Source: Yoonia sp035117555 (lineage in GTDB: Bacteria > Pseudomonadota > Alphaproteobacteria > Rhodobacterales > Rhodobacteraceae). Taken from it: a stretch of 64,000 nucleotides of DNA. The stretch is taken from NCBI RefSeq assembly GCF_035117555.1, contig NZ_JAYKPK010000003.1, positions 1-64,000 of the forward strand, given 5' to 3'. The notes beneath the pieces were generated by a model. It was not told where the DNA came from. It ran no database searches and saw only the letters and a list, made by a program, of their open reading frames with translations. The translations under genes and the position numbers were made by a program. This document shows, one piece after another, positions 1 through 8,181 of this stretch. Every line of letters begins with the position of its first letter. Position 1 is the first letter of the stretch.

Positions 1-352
1 TGAAAAGTGATTTATATGTTTATGTTCTGGAACATGTTTTATACTTTGTGTTGCCAATATTGTATATTCCTTCTTGTGTATGTGTTTTGTTTTATTTGAT
101 GTTCTGATAGTTGCATTATGGTTTCCATTTGTTTTCACAATGATTTATGTTATTTTGACAATATAATTCCATAGGCCCAGCAGCTGAAGCTGTTCCTTGT
201 TCCTTTGAAGCTTTCCAATCGGGCCAACCCTGATCGGTGTTTTTTTCTTCAAATTATTTTGGGATTCACTGTTTCGGCATAATTCCGATTCAGTGATGGA
301 ATAATAACATTTCCAATGCTATTACACAAGAAGAAAGAGATGCGAGGCGGCA
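1..352. other. AT-rich non-coding stretch
   Basis: I see no credible gene here; all frames are short and the base composition is very AT-rich. The only structure is an imperfect inverted repeat at 264–297 (arms ATTCACTG and CAGTGAT, inner CGG/CCG). It lies just past the stop of the minus-strand gene at 353 but has no T-run, so it is at best a weak terminator or operator. Confidence 0.4.
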
Positions 353-658
353 TCAAAATTCAAATTCTATTTTTAACCCAAGACGACGCCGTAATTCTCT
401 TGTCAATAAATCATCTAATTCCGCAAGGGCATCTTTTTCGGACTCAAAAACTACAGCCCATCGGTCATAGTGCATGTTCGCCTTGCGAATATTCTTTAAG
501 CAATTGATCAGTGCGTCTGTCGAGAAGTCACGATTGAAGTGTTTCTGGCGATAGTAGAAATTTTCAGTCTTTCGGCAGAACTTACGGGAAAATTCCCGAT
601 AGCTCTCCACAACGCCTTCCCTAATCAGAGTGTTTGCAGTTCGTTCCAATAAATTCAA
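353..658 (-). CDS. Small hypothetical protein of the island
   Basis: The frame encodes about 101 residues, rich in Arg, Lys, Phe and Tyr, with a core SYREFSRKFCRKTENFYY followed by helical, charged sequence and an acidic LDDLLTREL segment. The pattern vaguely recalls short helix-turn-helix-like proteins of the DUF6626 type, but I cannot assign a function. A GTG at 667 would sit inside the Shine-Dalgarno sequence AAAGGAGGTG. The TTG at 658 lies 8 bases behind AGGAGG and is therefore the better start. The gene lies alone, with nothing before the window edge on its 3' side. It could also be a regulator of island functions. Confidence 0.55.
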   Translation of the reverse strand: MNLLERTANTLIREGVVESYREFSRKFCRKTENFYYRQKHFNRDFSTDALINCLKNIRKANMHYDRWAVVFESEKDALAELDDLLTRELRRRLGLKIEFEF

Positions 659-853
659 ATAATTCACCTCCTTTACAACCAGCCATATTTTTATTTATGC
701 TTGCCACGGCAAGATGATTTTTTGATGCCGGAAAGAGTTTTTTAGGGGTGGGCTTCAGCGGACGGTTAGTGGTTGCATTGGCGTGACTGCGGAATGCACA
801 GCAAGCGTCTGCAATTGCTTAGCCTTGTCTTGTGCTGGTGATATAAGTTAATT

Positions 854-887
854 AAAAAGCCCTGAATTCCGCAACGGAACTCAGGGC
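854..887 (-). terminator. Rho-independent terminator after the GYF-domain gene
   Basis: On the minus strand an inverted repeat (arms GCCCTGA/TCAGGGC plus inner TTCCG/CGGAA) spans 859–887 and is followed by TTTTT at 858–854. It lies 30 bases past the stop of the gene ending at 917. Confidence 0.75.
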
Positions 888-916
888 AAGCTACTGCTCA
901 TCACTTCAAGGGGTCA

Positions 917-1903
917 CTATCGCCATGCGAGTTCAACGTTCCAGTAATATTCATCGCCAGCCTCAATAATGCTGTAAGTGATGGCTCGCGAGGCACCCCG
1001 TGCATCAACAACTGTAGCCGAACACTGCCGCGTTGAAGTGTCCTGCGAACTTACCTCGCGAATGCCATTAATTTGTGCCACTAGACCGCCCATCACAAAC
1101 GGAATGGTAGGGTAAATCTCCCTAATCATTGCTTGAGATATGGTGCTATCACAACTCGGTATGCCAGCACCAAAGTAGACGTAGTTTGGAAGATAATTGA
1201 CTGCTGTGGTTCCCACCACAAACGACACAATCCATCCTGCAAAAGGCCAAAGCCCTAACCCTGTCCTTCGCCCCCTCATGAAGATGTAGACAGGAACCAG
1301 GAACAATGCCCAGAAGATAAGACCTTTTGCGTTTTCTACCCTTCCGGCATTACTGATCAACCTTTGGTCTCTAGTTGCAATCGTGGCATTGACTATCCAG
1401 TAAAGGATAAAGAACCCGCTTACTAGATCGGGGCGTTGTTCGAGTGTGAACAATTCAACTGGAATCATCAAGATCGGCACAAGGATCAACAAGATGAGCC
1501 ATCCAAGCGGGATTGCATTCAGCGGAATAGGTGGCGGCGAGCTTGGGTCCAACAGCAGCTCTGTTGTGTGAAGTTCCCGCCATTTACTCCCAAACGCTTC
1601 GTTCCAAACTAATGTTGTATCCGACACTTCACCTTGCTTGTGCAGTTTCTGAAGGTCATCCTTTTGAACAGGCCCGACCTTGAGACCATTTTCAATATAA
1701 TAGTATGACGTATCTGGTGTTTCAAATCTTAAACTCTCTTGACTTTGCAACCCTTCATCCTTTCTTCGTTTGTCAATCTCGGTCTGAGTGAGAGGTTCGA
1801 ACTTTTTATTCTTATTAAAATGCCGTATAAGAAGCCAAACGAAGATCAGAATTATTGCCAGCGGCACCATCCTTACAAAATTAACCAGTATTAGATCGGA
1901 CAT
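917..1903 (-). CDS. GYF-domain-containing membrane protein
   Basis: This 328-residue protein starts with one membrane segment (about residues 9–26). A GYF_2/DUF4339 domain follows at about 66–115, with the hallmark YYIENGLKVGPV...L..L...G.V...TLVW. Then come several hydrophobic segments between about 125 and 250, and a C-terminal extracytoplasmic region with a single Cys pair. GYF_2 proteins are usually membrane proteins of unknown role that may bind peptides. The gene stands alone and has its own terminator. The ATG follows GGGGGATGG. It is hypothetical beyond the domain call and is probably island cargo. Confidence 0.75.
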   Translation of the reverse strand: MSDLILVNFVRMVPLAIILIFVWLLIRHFNKNKKFEPLTQTEIDKRRKDEGLQSQESLRFETPDTSYYYIENGLKVGPVQKDDLQKLHKQGEVSDTTLVWNEAFGSKWRELHTTELLLDPSSPPPIPLNAIPLGWLILLILVPILMIPVELFTLEQRPDLVSGFFILYWIVNATIATRDQRLISNAGRVENAKGLIFWALFLVPVYIFMRGRRTGLGLWPFAGWIVSFVVGTTAVNYLPNYVYFGAGIPSCDSTISQAMIREIYPTIPFVMGGLVAQINGIREVSSQDTSTRQCSATVVDARGASRAITYSIIEAGDEYYWNVELAWR

Positions 1904-2120
1904 CCATCCCCCGGACCGTTAGCCCACAACGGTGCTGTGTGCGTTCCTATTTTCGGTACTGCACCAGTGTAGCTCCCAAACCAGAACCAGAAATAATGCT
2001 CATTCGGTCTATAATTCTATCTTTTGGTTGGATTTCGACCTATGGATAGCCACCCCAAGACTTGAAACCACACTTTCCCCTTCCCAAGTCCGCCTTCACA
2101 GGAACAAGCGTGGAATCTGG

Positions 2121-3176
2121 ATGGGGCATCAGGGTAGCACGACCGTTTTTTACGCACTGGAACTTGCGAAATCGGCCCAGATTGCAGGAAGCTTCCCTCG
2201 ACAGGTGCAAGAGCTTGCAGGGGCACTTGCCCCTAAGGTTATGGTCATCTTTCAGGGTGCTTATGGTGCCATCTACCTGCTGACCCAGCCTGCCCGAAGG
2301 CATGTGTGGAACGCCTACCTTGCTACTATCCCCACCAAGCGGTTGCTTTCGGATCAGGGAGACGCCATCAGGCAGAATTTGCTGCACTTTGCATCCCACA
2401 CGCTGATTACCGATGCTTACGGCAGCTGTCCCAAAGGCTACCTTGCCCTACTGAAGCGACTCCCCCACCGTGCTGCATCACGACAGTTTTACAGTGATCT
2501 GCACCAGCTGTTGGCTGACAGACCCGATCTTGCTATGCCACTGTGTAATGTGAAGCGGATCAACCATGATCTGGTGCGGCTGCTGCTGGACCTTCCCCAC
2601 GATCTGCGGTGTGTGAAGGTGGCCCAAGCCTTTGGCAGCCCCAGCGGCTACGATAACTTCATGGTGGCATACGCACGGCTGACCAGTAGGGACACCCCTT
2701 CCGCCGATGTGATCAGGCAGTTGAAGGGCGGTGCCAAGCCCGGTCGGCTCATCGTGGGCCTGTATGAGACAGCCCCACTGCCAGCACCGTTCTTGCGGAA
2801 CAACGAACGTAGCCAGCATCTGGGCACAGCACGCGAACTGTTGAAGGCTGCACGAGATTTCAAGAATTGCTTGGCGAACTGGATCACCGAAGCCCATCAT
2901 AACCAGAGCCAGTATTACCGGGCACGGCTGGCCGATGGCACCTTTGCCGTTCTTGAGATCAAGAATGATGCACCAGCTGGCTGGCGGTTCGGTGATCTGA
3001 AGGGCAAGGACAACGCTGATGTGGCCCCCGAACTAACCACGGAAATGCGTGGGTATCTGAACGGGTTCGGGGTCCATCACGGCAGCAGCATCCATAACCT
3101 TATCCGTCGAGCAGAAAGATCCTGTGCCGGTGTTGATGACAGTGACCTTTCGATCTTCGAACTGGATGATTTCTGA
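2121..3176 (+). CDS. PcfJ-like protein, hypothetical
   Basis: The protein has about 351 residues and is rich in Leu, Arg and His. The first two thirds look alpha-helical with several Trp/Tyr-poor repeats of hydrophobic heptads. The last 110 residues (FKNCLANW, then YYRARLADGTFAVLEIK, GWRFGDLKGKDN) resemble the C-terminal PcfJ domain found in plasmid and mobile-element proteins. In PcfJ a Cys motif precedes an ATLEL-like strand and a KGK.N segment. The PcfJ link is by pattern only. The open frame extends up to a GTG at 1932; ATG 2121 with GGA upstream was chosen because the extra N-terminal part looks non-coding. The gene has higher GC than its island neighbours. Confidence 0.6.
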   Translation: MGHQGSTTVFYALELAKSAQIAGSFPRQVQELAGALAPKVMVIFQGAYGAIYLLTQPARRHVWNAYLATIPTKRLLSDQGDAIRQNLLHFASHTLITDAYGSCPKGYLALLKRLPHRAASRQFYSDLHQLLADRPDLAMPLCNVKRINHDLVRLLLDLPHDLRCVKVAQAFGSPSGYDNFMVAYARLTSRDTPSADVIRQLKGGAKPGRLIVGLYETAPLPAPFLRNNERSQHLGTARELLKAARDFKNCLANWITEAHHNQSQYYRARLADGTFAVLEIKNDAPAGWRFGDLKGKDNADVAPELTTEMRGYLNGFGVHHGSSIHNLIRRAERSCAGVDDSDLSIFELDDF

Positions 3177-3483
3177 ACCGCACCCGCTGATTACCGAATC
3201 GGTTTGGGAGAATAGACGAACGAAATTAAAAGCGAAATTTTCGCTATCTGATCCCTGGTCGATACTAATTAAAACTTAACCGCGATTGACGAGCCGGACT
3301 GCCCGCAAGCTTTTGGCATATATGCGTAAAATCCGCACCAACATATTTTCCATTCCCATACGTGGAGGGGGTTTGACAGGTGCACAGAAATCTACGAAGA
3401 CCGCTTTTCAGAAAGGCGGACTAAGCATGCATCAAACATCTTGAATTAGCTTATGCTGCCCCGAAACAGTAGAAGGAATAAAT
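3177..3483. other. Intergenic region before the integrase
   Basis: This gene-free stretch holds several palindromes: AGCGAAATTTTCGCT at 3231–3245 (arms of 7 around one base), ACCG-AAT-CGGT near 3195, and a GC-rich hairpin at 3401–3419 (CCGC..TTTC/GAAA..GGCGG). A TTGACA hexamer at 3374–3379 has no good partner -10 box. The palindromes could be regulator or excisionase sites for the integrase promoter; this is inference. Confidence 0.35.
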
Positions 3484-4632
3484 ATGGGAAAGACTAGTAA
3501 TAAGCTCAGTAGTACAGACATAAAAAACCTTGCGATAGGTCAATCAGCTTATGGCAGTAATTTGCGGGCGGCACGCAACAAATCTGGAATTACGTTCTAT
3601 GCCTGCTTCACTATAGATGGTGAACGCTACATGCATCGCCTTAGTAAGAATACACAGCTTAACTTTACCGATGCTATTCGGGTGGCAGCCGAATATCGGG
3701 CAAAGATGGAACGCGAACATGAACTAAAGCGTGACGGCGGGGTAGAATCCGATATGACCCTAAACGAAGCCGTGCCAATGTATATGGATTACCTACATCG
3801 TTATACCGCAAAGCATACACGGTTTAAGGAGGGGCACTTTCGGAACCACATCTTACCTGTGCTGGGCGATCTGAAAATCCGCCAAATTAACAGCCATAAG
3901 ATGCAAGACTTCTTGGGAACTGTTTTGCAGAAGGGTGTTCAGCCAGCGACGGTCAACCGCATCAAGGCATCCTTGGATGCTTTCTATAAGTATGGCGTTG
4001 GTCAAAGTTGGGTGCAACGAAAGCCATATTCAGTAGAAAGCCTGACTGAGGAACCTAAACGAAAATATCGCATTCCCGAAGATCATCAAAAAGCGATGTT
4101 GGCAGCAGCTCAAGAACCGGACCAAAACCCATTGATCTATCTGTTCCTAGTGATTGGTTTCGGTGTTGGGATGCGGCACACAGAAATTCTGAACATACGC
4201 TGGGAAAACATTGATTGGGAAACGGGGAACATCTGGATGCCCCAGACGAAAACTGGGGCAAGGGAGCAGGCCACAACGGAACTGATTATGGAAGAGCTTT
4301 CAAAACTGAAGCTGCGAACAGGGGCCGAACACGGTTTCGTTTTCGCATCAAAAAAGAGCACCACTGGACGGATTGACAGGATGCACAAGGCTTTCAGCCG
4401 CGTATGCAAAGCTGCAGGGGTTCCGGAAACCTACACGCCACATTTCATGCGGCATACTTGTGTTTCAGAGTTGGTAGCGGAGGGCTGCCCAAATGATTTG
4501 GTGATGCACTTCACCGGCCACAAGACCGCCAAGATGGTCTCATACTATGCTCATATGAAAGGCACGAAGGCTGTTTCTGACGTGCGTACGCGTAGGGGAC
4601 GAAATGTTGTCGCTGATTCTTCATCTTGCTAA
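3484..4632 (+). CDS. Site-specific tyrosine recombinase (phage-type integrase)
   Basis: This 382-residue recombinase cuts and rejoins DNA at attachment sites. It has an N-terminal arm-binding region (about 35–85), a SAM-like core-binding domain (about 92–175) and a catalytic domain (about 195–370). The catalytic set is visible: R231 in GMRHTEI, K256 in PQTKTG, H320 and R323 in HFMRH, H346 in TGHKTA and Y355 in YYAH. It is full-length and appears intact. It lies in an AT-rich segment, points towards tRNA-Phe and is closed by a terminator, as expected for an island integrase. The target site being that tRNA is inferred from position. Confidence 0.93.
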   Translation: MGKTSNKLSSTDIKNLAIGQSAYGSNLRAARNKSGITFYACFTIDGERYMHRLSKNTQLNFTDAIRVAAEYRAKMEREHELKRDGGVESDMTLNEAVPMYMDYLHRYTAKHTRFKEGHFRNHILPVLGDLKIRQINSHKMQDFLGTVLQKGVQPATVNRIKASLDAFYKYGVGQSWVQRKPYSVESLTEEPKRKYRIPEDHQKAMLAAAQEPDQNPLIYLFLVIGFGVGMRHTEILNIRWENIDWETGNIWMPQTKTGAREQATTELIMEELSKLKLRTGAEHGFVFASKKSTTGRIDRMHKAFSRVCKAAGVPETYTPHFMRHTCVSELVAEGCPNDLVMHFTGHKTAKMVSYYAHMKGTKAVSDVRTRRGRNVVADSSSC

Positions 4633-4656
4633 ACCGGCACCAATTTCACCAGTTTG

Positions 4657-4684
4657 AGGCACCCCATCATCGGGTGCCTTTTTT
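4657..4684 (+). terminator. Rho-independent terminator after the integrase
   Basis: Perfect 8-bp stem AGGCACCC/GGGTGCCT with a 7-base loop, followed by a run of T, 25 bases past the integrase stop. Confidence 0.85.
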
Positions 4685-4840
4685 GTTCCGTGCGGGCTGT
4701 AAGCGTGGCGACACTGTAGAACGTACCCTGACCGTAGCCATGCACGTTCGGTCGAAAGCACCAAATATGCACAGCGGTACGAAAATATACATAAACTTAT
4801 CTCTACCTAAAAGCTAAGTAACTGATTTATAATGTTTTTA

Positions 4841-4862
4841 TGGTGCCCAGGGGCGGAATCGA
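4841..4862. other. Putative attachment site in the tRNA-Phe 3' end
   Basis: The T-arm/acceptor end of tRNA-Phe is the likely crossover region for the neighbouring integrase. The exact core cannot be fixed because the second copy is outside the window. Confidence 0.35.
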
Positions 4863-4915
4863 ACCACCGACACGAGGATTTTCAATCCACTGCTCTACCC
4901 CTGAGCTACCCGGGC
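4841..4915 (-). tRNA. tRNA-Phe (GAA)
   Basis: On the minus strand the sequence folds as a cloverleaf with acceptor GCCCGGG, a D-arm TAGCTCAG..TAGAGCA, anticodon loop TTGAAAA (anticodon GAA), T-arm GGTTCGATTCC and an encoded CCA at 4843–4841. Its 3' end faces the AT-rich island. Confidence 0.97.
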
Positions 4916-4946
4916 ACCGGGATGGATATTTCCATCGGGTAGCGGC

Positions 4947-4975
4947 GTTCTAGACGCAGCCCGCGCGGGTGTCCA
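4947..4975 (-). promoter_or_regulatory. Candidate tRNA-Phe promoter
   Basis: Minus-strand TGGACA (4975–4970) and TAGAAC (4952–4947) are separated by 17 bases and lie about 30 bases before the tRNA. Moderate match to a sigma-70 promoter. Confidence 0.35.
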
Positions 4976-4989
4976 GAGGGAAATCAGGG

Positions 4990-5172
4990 TTAATGTCGTT
5001 TCCCGTCATCATCTTGGATAGGGTCGGTTTCGCCGTCTTCGGCATCGTCTTGCCCGGCAGGAATGGCGTAGCTGCCGGTCAGCCATTTGCCCAGATCGAC
5101 ATCGGCGCAGCGTTTGGAACAGAACGGGCGAAAGGCTTTATCTGTCGGCCGGTCGCAGATCGGGCAGGCCAT
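4990..5172 (-). CDS. yacG: DNA gyrase inhibitor YacG-type zinc protein
   Basis: The 60-residue protein has a four-Cys zinc site, CPIC at residues 3–6 and FCSKRC further on, followed by LGKWL and an acidic tail. This is the YacG family pattern; characterised members bind GyrB and inhibit gyrase. It is the last gene of the minus-strand block. Its ATG overlaps the stop of the RNase gene (TAATG), so it is translationally coupled. Confidence 0.93.
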   Translation of the reverse strand: MACPICDRPTDKAFRPFCSKRCADVDLGKWLTGSYAIPAGQDDAEDGETDPIQDDDGKRH

Positions 5173-6206
5173 TACAGACGCCTCAGCAGATCGGTGGGCA
5201 GGGGCAGCCGTTCGCGTTTGCGTTGCAGTTCGAACAGGCCCATCGGCGTCCAGCCAACCAGCGATGTTTCGACCGGATCGTTCTTGAACGACGCGCGAAG
5301 CGATTGTTCGACCTGTTTGCGATGCGCCTTGGAGATTGAGACGAAATCAACGCTGATCTGCCCACCAAGACCCCGCAGCCGCAGCGCACGGGGCAGGGCG
5401 CGGGCGGCGGCCAGATTGGCCTTGAGTGCGGCAGCAGGCGAGGTGTCGCTGCCGGTGTTCACATCGACAGCGATCAGCGCGCGGGTTGGTTCGACATACA
5501 TCTGGCCTTCGCCCAGTGGCACCAGGGCGTGCCCAAGAGCTGCGATCTGATCCAGCACGCCGCGCGCGGCGAAACCGCCCGGTTCGGTCACAATCTCGCT
5601 CGCGCCGGTCCAGTCGCGCCAGGCCAATACATGCGGGCTGTCGCCTTCGGTCAATGCTTCTGGCTGGTCGCCGGTGGCATCGGCCAGCACAGTTTCGGCA
5701 AGGTCCAGCATGGCGGTGATGTCATCGGCAATCTCGGCCGGATCGGCATCTTCGCAGGATGATCGCAGGATCAGACCATGGTCGCCTTCATGCACCTCAT
5801 GCGCGATGGCCAGCAGAGTGTCGCGGATATCCTCATCCACGATCTGGCGCGAGATGTTCAGGCCGGGCTTGCCCGGTGTGATGATGGCATAGCGGCTTTT
5901 GAACAGCACGCGGTCGGTGACTGGTACGGCCTTGGCCCCTTCGGCAAAGCCTGTCACCTGCACCAGCAGAGGCTGGCCTTGGCGCAGGCCCTTGCCCGCC
6001 CGCAGAAACGCTGTGCCGCCTTCGGGAAGGCGCAGCATCATGCCGCCTTGGCCCTTGATCGGGCGGTCGCAGATCGCACGGTAGATCGCGCCGGGGCGGG
6101 GCGCATCGGGCTGGTCGATCAGCAGATCGTCCAACTGGCCATCGACCAGATAGGCCGCGGCTTCCAGCCCGTTGATATGGTCGAGGATGATGCTGCGGCC
6201 CTTCAT
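5172..6206 (-). CDS. Ribonuclease E/G family protein (short form)
   Basis: This 344-residue protein matches the catalytic half of RNase E/G enzymes, which process and decay RNA. The two metal-binding Asp motifs are present, LIAVDVNTG and GQISVDFV, at about residues 260 and 300. It is much shorter than RNase E, has a reduced N-terminal S1 part and lacks the CPxC zinc link. It is therefore the compact paralogue usual in this family of bacteria, not the full degradosome enzyme. The start ATG 6206 overlaps the maf stop (ATGA). The frame runs further upstream inside maf, which is spurious. Confidence 0.88.
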   Translation of the reverse strand: MKGRSIILDHINGLEAAAYLVDGQLDDLLIDQPDAPRPGAIYRAICDRPIKGQGGMMLRLPEGGTAFLRAGKGLRQGQPLLVQVTGFAEGAKAVPVTDRVLFKSRYAIITPGKPGLNISRQIVDEDIRDTLLAIAHEVHEGDHGLILRSSCEDADPAEIADDITAMLDLAETVLADATGDQPEALTEGDSPHVLAWRDWTGASEIVTEPGGFAARGVLDQIAALGHALVPLGEGQMYVEPTRALIAVDVNTGSDTSPAAALKANLAAARALPRALRLRGLGGQISVDFVSISKAHRKQVEQSLRASFKNDPVETSLVGWTPMGLFELQRKRERLPLPTDLLRRL

Positions 6207-6808
6207 GGGATATCCTTGTAAAGCGGGTAACCGGCGGCGGTCAAAAGCCCTGCGGTTTCGGTCAATGGCAGGCCGACGATGCCGGTGTAGGAGCCGTTGA
6301 TCCACGGGATGAATGCACCGGCAGGCCCCTGGATCGCGTAGCCGCCCGCCTTGCCCTGCCAGTCATTGCTGGCCAGATAGGCGTTCACTTCGGCATCCGA
6401 GAGTTGTTTGAAGGCCACCGTGCTTTGCACATCGCGCAGCCATGTCTTGGTGCCGCGTTTCACAGCGATGGCGGTGATGACCTTATGCCGCCGCCCGGAC
6501 AGGGCGTAAAGAAATGCCGCCGCTTCGCCTGCATCACTGGGCTTGCCCATGATCCGCCGCCCGAGTGCCACAGTGGTATCGGCACAAAGCACGACGGTAT
6601 TGTCATCCGCTGGGATCGCCGCCAGCTTTTCCGCCGCGATCCGTTTGACGTAATCGCGGGGCAATTCGGCCTTGCGGACGTCTTCGTCAATATCGGGCGG
6701 CTGCACGGCATCGGGCACCACACCAAGCTGCGCCAACAATTCCAGTCGCCGGGGCGAGCCGGAGCCGAGGATCAGTCTGAGCGTGGTGTCCGGGGGCAGG
6801 GTGGTCAT
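6203..6808 (-). CDS. maf: Maf family nucleotide pyrophosphatase
   Basis: A 201-residue Maf/HAM1-like protein that hydrolyses non-canonical or specific nucleoside triphosphates. It shows LILGSGSPRRLELL at the N-terminus, the DEDVR segment, LCADTTV and the GYAIQGPAG motif near the C-terminus. The start MTTLPPD at 6808 was chosen because the upstream extension is unlike the family. It lies between infA and the RNase gene. Confidence 0.92.
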   Translation of the reverse strand: MTTLPPDTTLRLILGSGSPRRLELLAQLGVVPDAVQPPDIDEDVRKAELPRDYVKRIAAEKLAAIPADDNTVVLCADTTVALGRRIMGKPSDAGEAAAFLYALSGRRHKVITAIAVKRGTKTWLRDVQSTVAFKQLSDAEVNAYLASNDWQGKAGGYAIQGPAGAFIPWINGSYTGIVGLPLTETAGLLTAAGYPLYKDIP

Positions 6809-6841
6809 GGCGCAACATCCGTAACCGTGGAAGGGGCGCAT

Positions 6842-6891
6842 TTCGCTTTTCGCAAAACGCTTACCCTTGCTGCGTGAAACTGGGTTTCACG
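6842..6891 (-). other. Hairpins between infA and maf
   Basis: A stem GTGAAAC/GTTTCAC (6874–6880 with 6884–6890) just behind the infA stop is followed by a second weak inverted repeat. There is no T-run, so these may protect the infA 3' end or slow transcription into maf. Confidence 0.35.
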
Positions 6892-7110
6892 TTACTTAAA
6901 GCGGTAATTGATCCGACCTTTGGTCAAATCATAGGGGGTCATTTCGACCTGCACCTTGTCGCCTGCCAGAACCCGGATGCGGTTCTTGCGCATCTTGCCT
7001 GCCGTATGCGCGATGATCTCATGGCCGTTTTCCAGCTCGACCCGAAACGTCGCGTTTGGCAGCAGTTCTTTCACGACACCTGGGAATTCGAGCAGTTCTT
7101 CCTTGGCCAT
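6892..7110 (-). CDS. infA: Translation initiation factor IF-1
   Basis: The 72-residue protein is a full-length OB-fold IF-1. It starts MAKEELLEFPG and contains the conserved GHEIIAHTAGKMRKN and RIRVLAGDKV segments. It binds the 30S A site during initiation. The ATG at 7110 follows an AGGAGA ribosome binding site. The longer frame upstream is not coding. Confidence 0.97.
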   Translation of the reverse strand: MAKEELLEFPGVVKELLPNATFRVELENGHEIIAHTAGKMRKNRIRVLAGDKVQVEMTPYDLTKGRINYRFK

Positions 7111-7216
7111 GTGATCTCCTGTATATCTCATCCGCTGTTTGCGGACCGCTGCTAAATGCGCCTCTGCGCCGCGATTTTCAAGGGGAAATATGGCCCTGCG
7201 GCGAATGGGGGCCGCG

Positions 7217-7711
7217 TTAGGGTGCGCTGTCACTGATTGCCGGGCCAAAACGTGCCACCAGCCGGTCATAAATCTGGTCACGGGCCTGTCTGTAAAGCGC
7301 GAGCCGCGCTTCGCGGCTGTCGCCCATGCCGGTCGGGTCAAGGATCGGCCAATATTCGACATCCATGTGAAAGAACTGCGTCAGATCAAGCGCCCGGCGC
7401 TGGCTGGCGGGGGACAAGGCCAGCACCAGATCGAAGGATGACAGATCATCGCCCCATTGTTCCATCTCATCGAAAGAGCGGGAGCGGTGTCGTGATACCT
7501 CTACCCCGATCTCAGAACAGACGGTGATGGCAAAACCGTCGATTTCCATGTCGTTCTTGACGCCGACCGACTGGACATAGCAGCGGGTGCCGTAGAGTTT
7601 TTTCATAATCCCTTCGGCCATCGGGGACCTGACAGAATTATGGTCGCAACAAAATAGGACCGATTGGGGCAGGGGGGCGAATGTGGCGTCTGTCGGCACA
7701 TCAGCCCCCAA
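7217..7711 (-). CDS. Low-molecular-weight protein tyrosine phosphatase-like protein
   Basis: 164 residues of the LMW-PTP/ArsC fold. The phosphate loop is C22-x5-R28 (CDHNSVR) followed by SPMAEG, and the general acid is in ILDPTG. It may dephosphorylate tyrosine-phosphorylated proteins or reduce arsenate. A plain ArsC role is less likely, because the neighbours are housekeeping genes. The start is TTG at 7711, overlapping the UPF0262 stop by 11 bases; the GTG at codon 5 is an alternative. Confidence 0.85.
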   Translation of the reverse strand: MGADVPTDATFAPLPQSVLFCCDHNSVRSPMAEGIMKKLYGTRCYVQSVGVKNDMEIDGFAITVCSEIGVEVSRHRSRSFDEMEQWGDDLSSFDLVLALSPASQRRALDLTQFFHMDVEYWPILDPTGMGDSREARLALYRQARDQIYDRLVARFGPAISDSAP

Positions 7712-8180
7712 AATGCAGCACGCAGATCAGGGTGAACAGCCGCCGCGCGGTGTCATTGTCAACCACGGCCTTGCCGTCCAGCCGTTCCTGCAAGACCCGC
7801 GCGCCTTCGTTATGGATGCCGCGCCGTGCCATATCGATGGTTTCGATCTGGCTGGGGGGCAGGGTTTTGACCGCGTCGAAATAGCTTTCGCAGATCTGGA
7901 AATAATCCTTCACAACCTGCCGGAACGGGCCAAGCGACAGATGGAAGGCGCCTGCCGGGCTGCCATCCTCTTGCTGGATATCGAAGACCAGCCGCTTTTC
8001 GCGGATCGACAGACCCAACTGATAGGGGCCGGGCGGCACCTCGCGGTCGTCGCGGGGGGGCATGGCAAAGCTGTTGTTTTCCAGCAGATCGAACAGGGCG
8101 ACTTTGCGCTCCTGATCGATCTCTGGTGTCGGCGCGGGCAGGCCGCTGTCGTCGAGGATGATATTGATGATGCGCGGCAT
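7701..8180 (-). CDS. UPF0262 family protein
   Basis: The 159-residue protein begins with RIINIILDD and has the ERKVALFDLLENN and RLVFDIQ segments of UPF0262, a family essentially restricted to alphaproteobacteria and of unknown function. It lies 1 base behind hisD and overlaps the phosphatase gene, so it is part of one transcription unit. The conserved place beside hisD and infA is typical but does not reveal a role. Confidence 0.88.
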   Translation of the reverse strand: MPRIINIILDDSGLPAPTPEIDQERKVALFDLLENNSFAMPPRDDREVPPGPYQLGLSIREKRLVFDIQQEDGSPAGAFHLSLGPFRQVVKDYFQICESYFDAVKTLPPSQIETIDMARRGIHNEGARVLQERLDGKAVVDNDTARRLFTLICVLHFGG

Positions 8181-8181
8181 C

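Larger units (their letters stand above)
1..4840. mobile_element. Putative genomic island end, integrated at tRNA-Phe
   Basis: This stretch is clearly more AT-rich than everything to the right of the tRNA. It carries accessory genes and a tyrosine recombinase whose stop lies about 200 bases from the 3' end of tRNA-Phe. Integrases of this class commonly insert into tRNA 3' ends, and the integrase normally sits next to the attachment site. The other island end must lie left of the window, because I see no second copy of the tRNA 3' end in bases 1–4840. The island call is inference from composition, gene content and position. Confidence 0.55.

Noticed and set aside
1..352. A 63-codon plus-strand frame near 316–507
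   Set aside because: It overlaps the better supported minus-strand gene and has no ribosome binding site.
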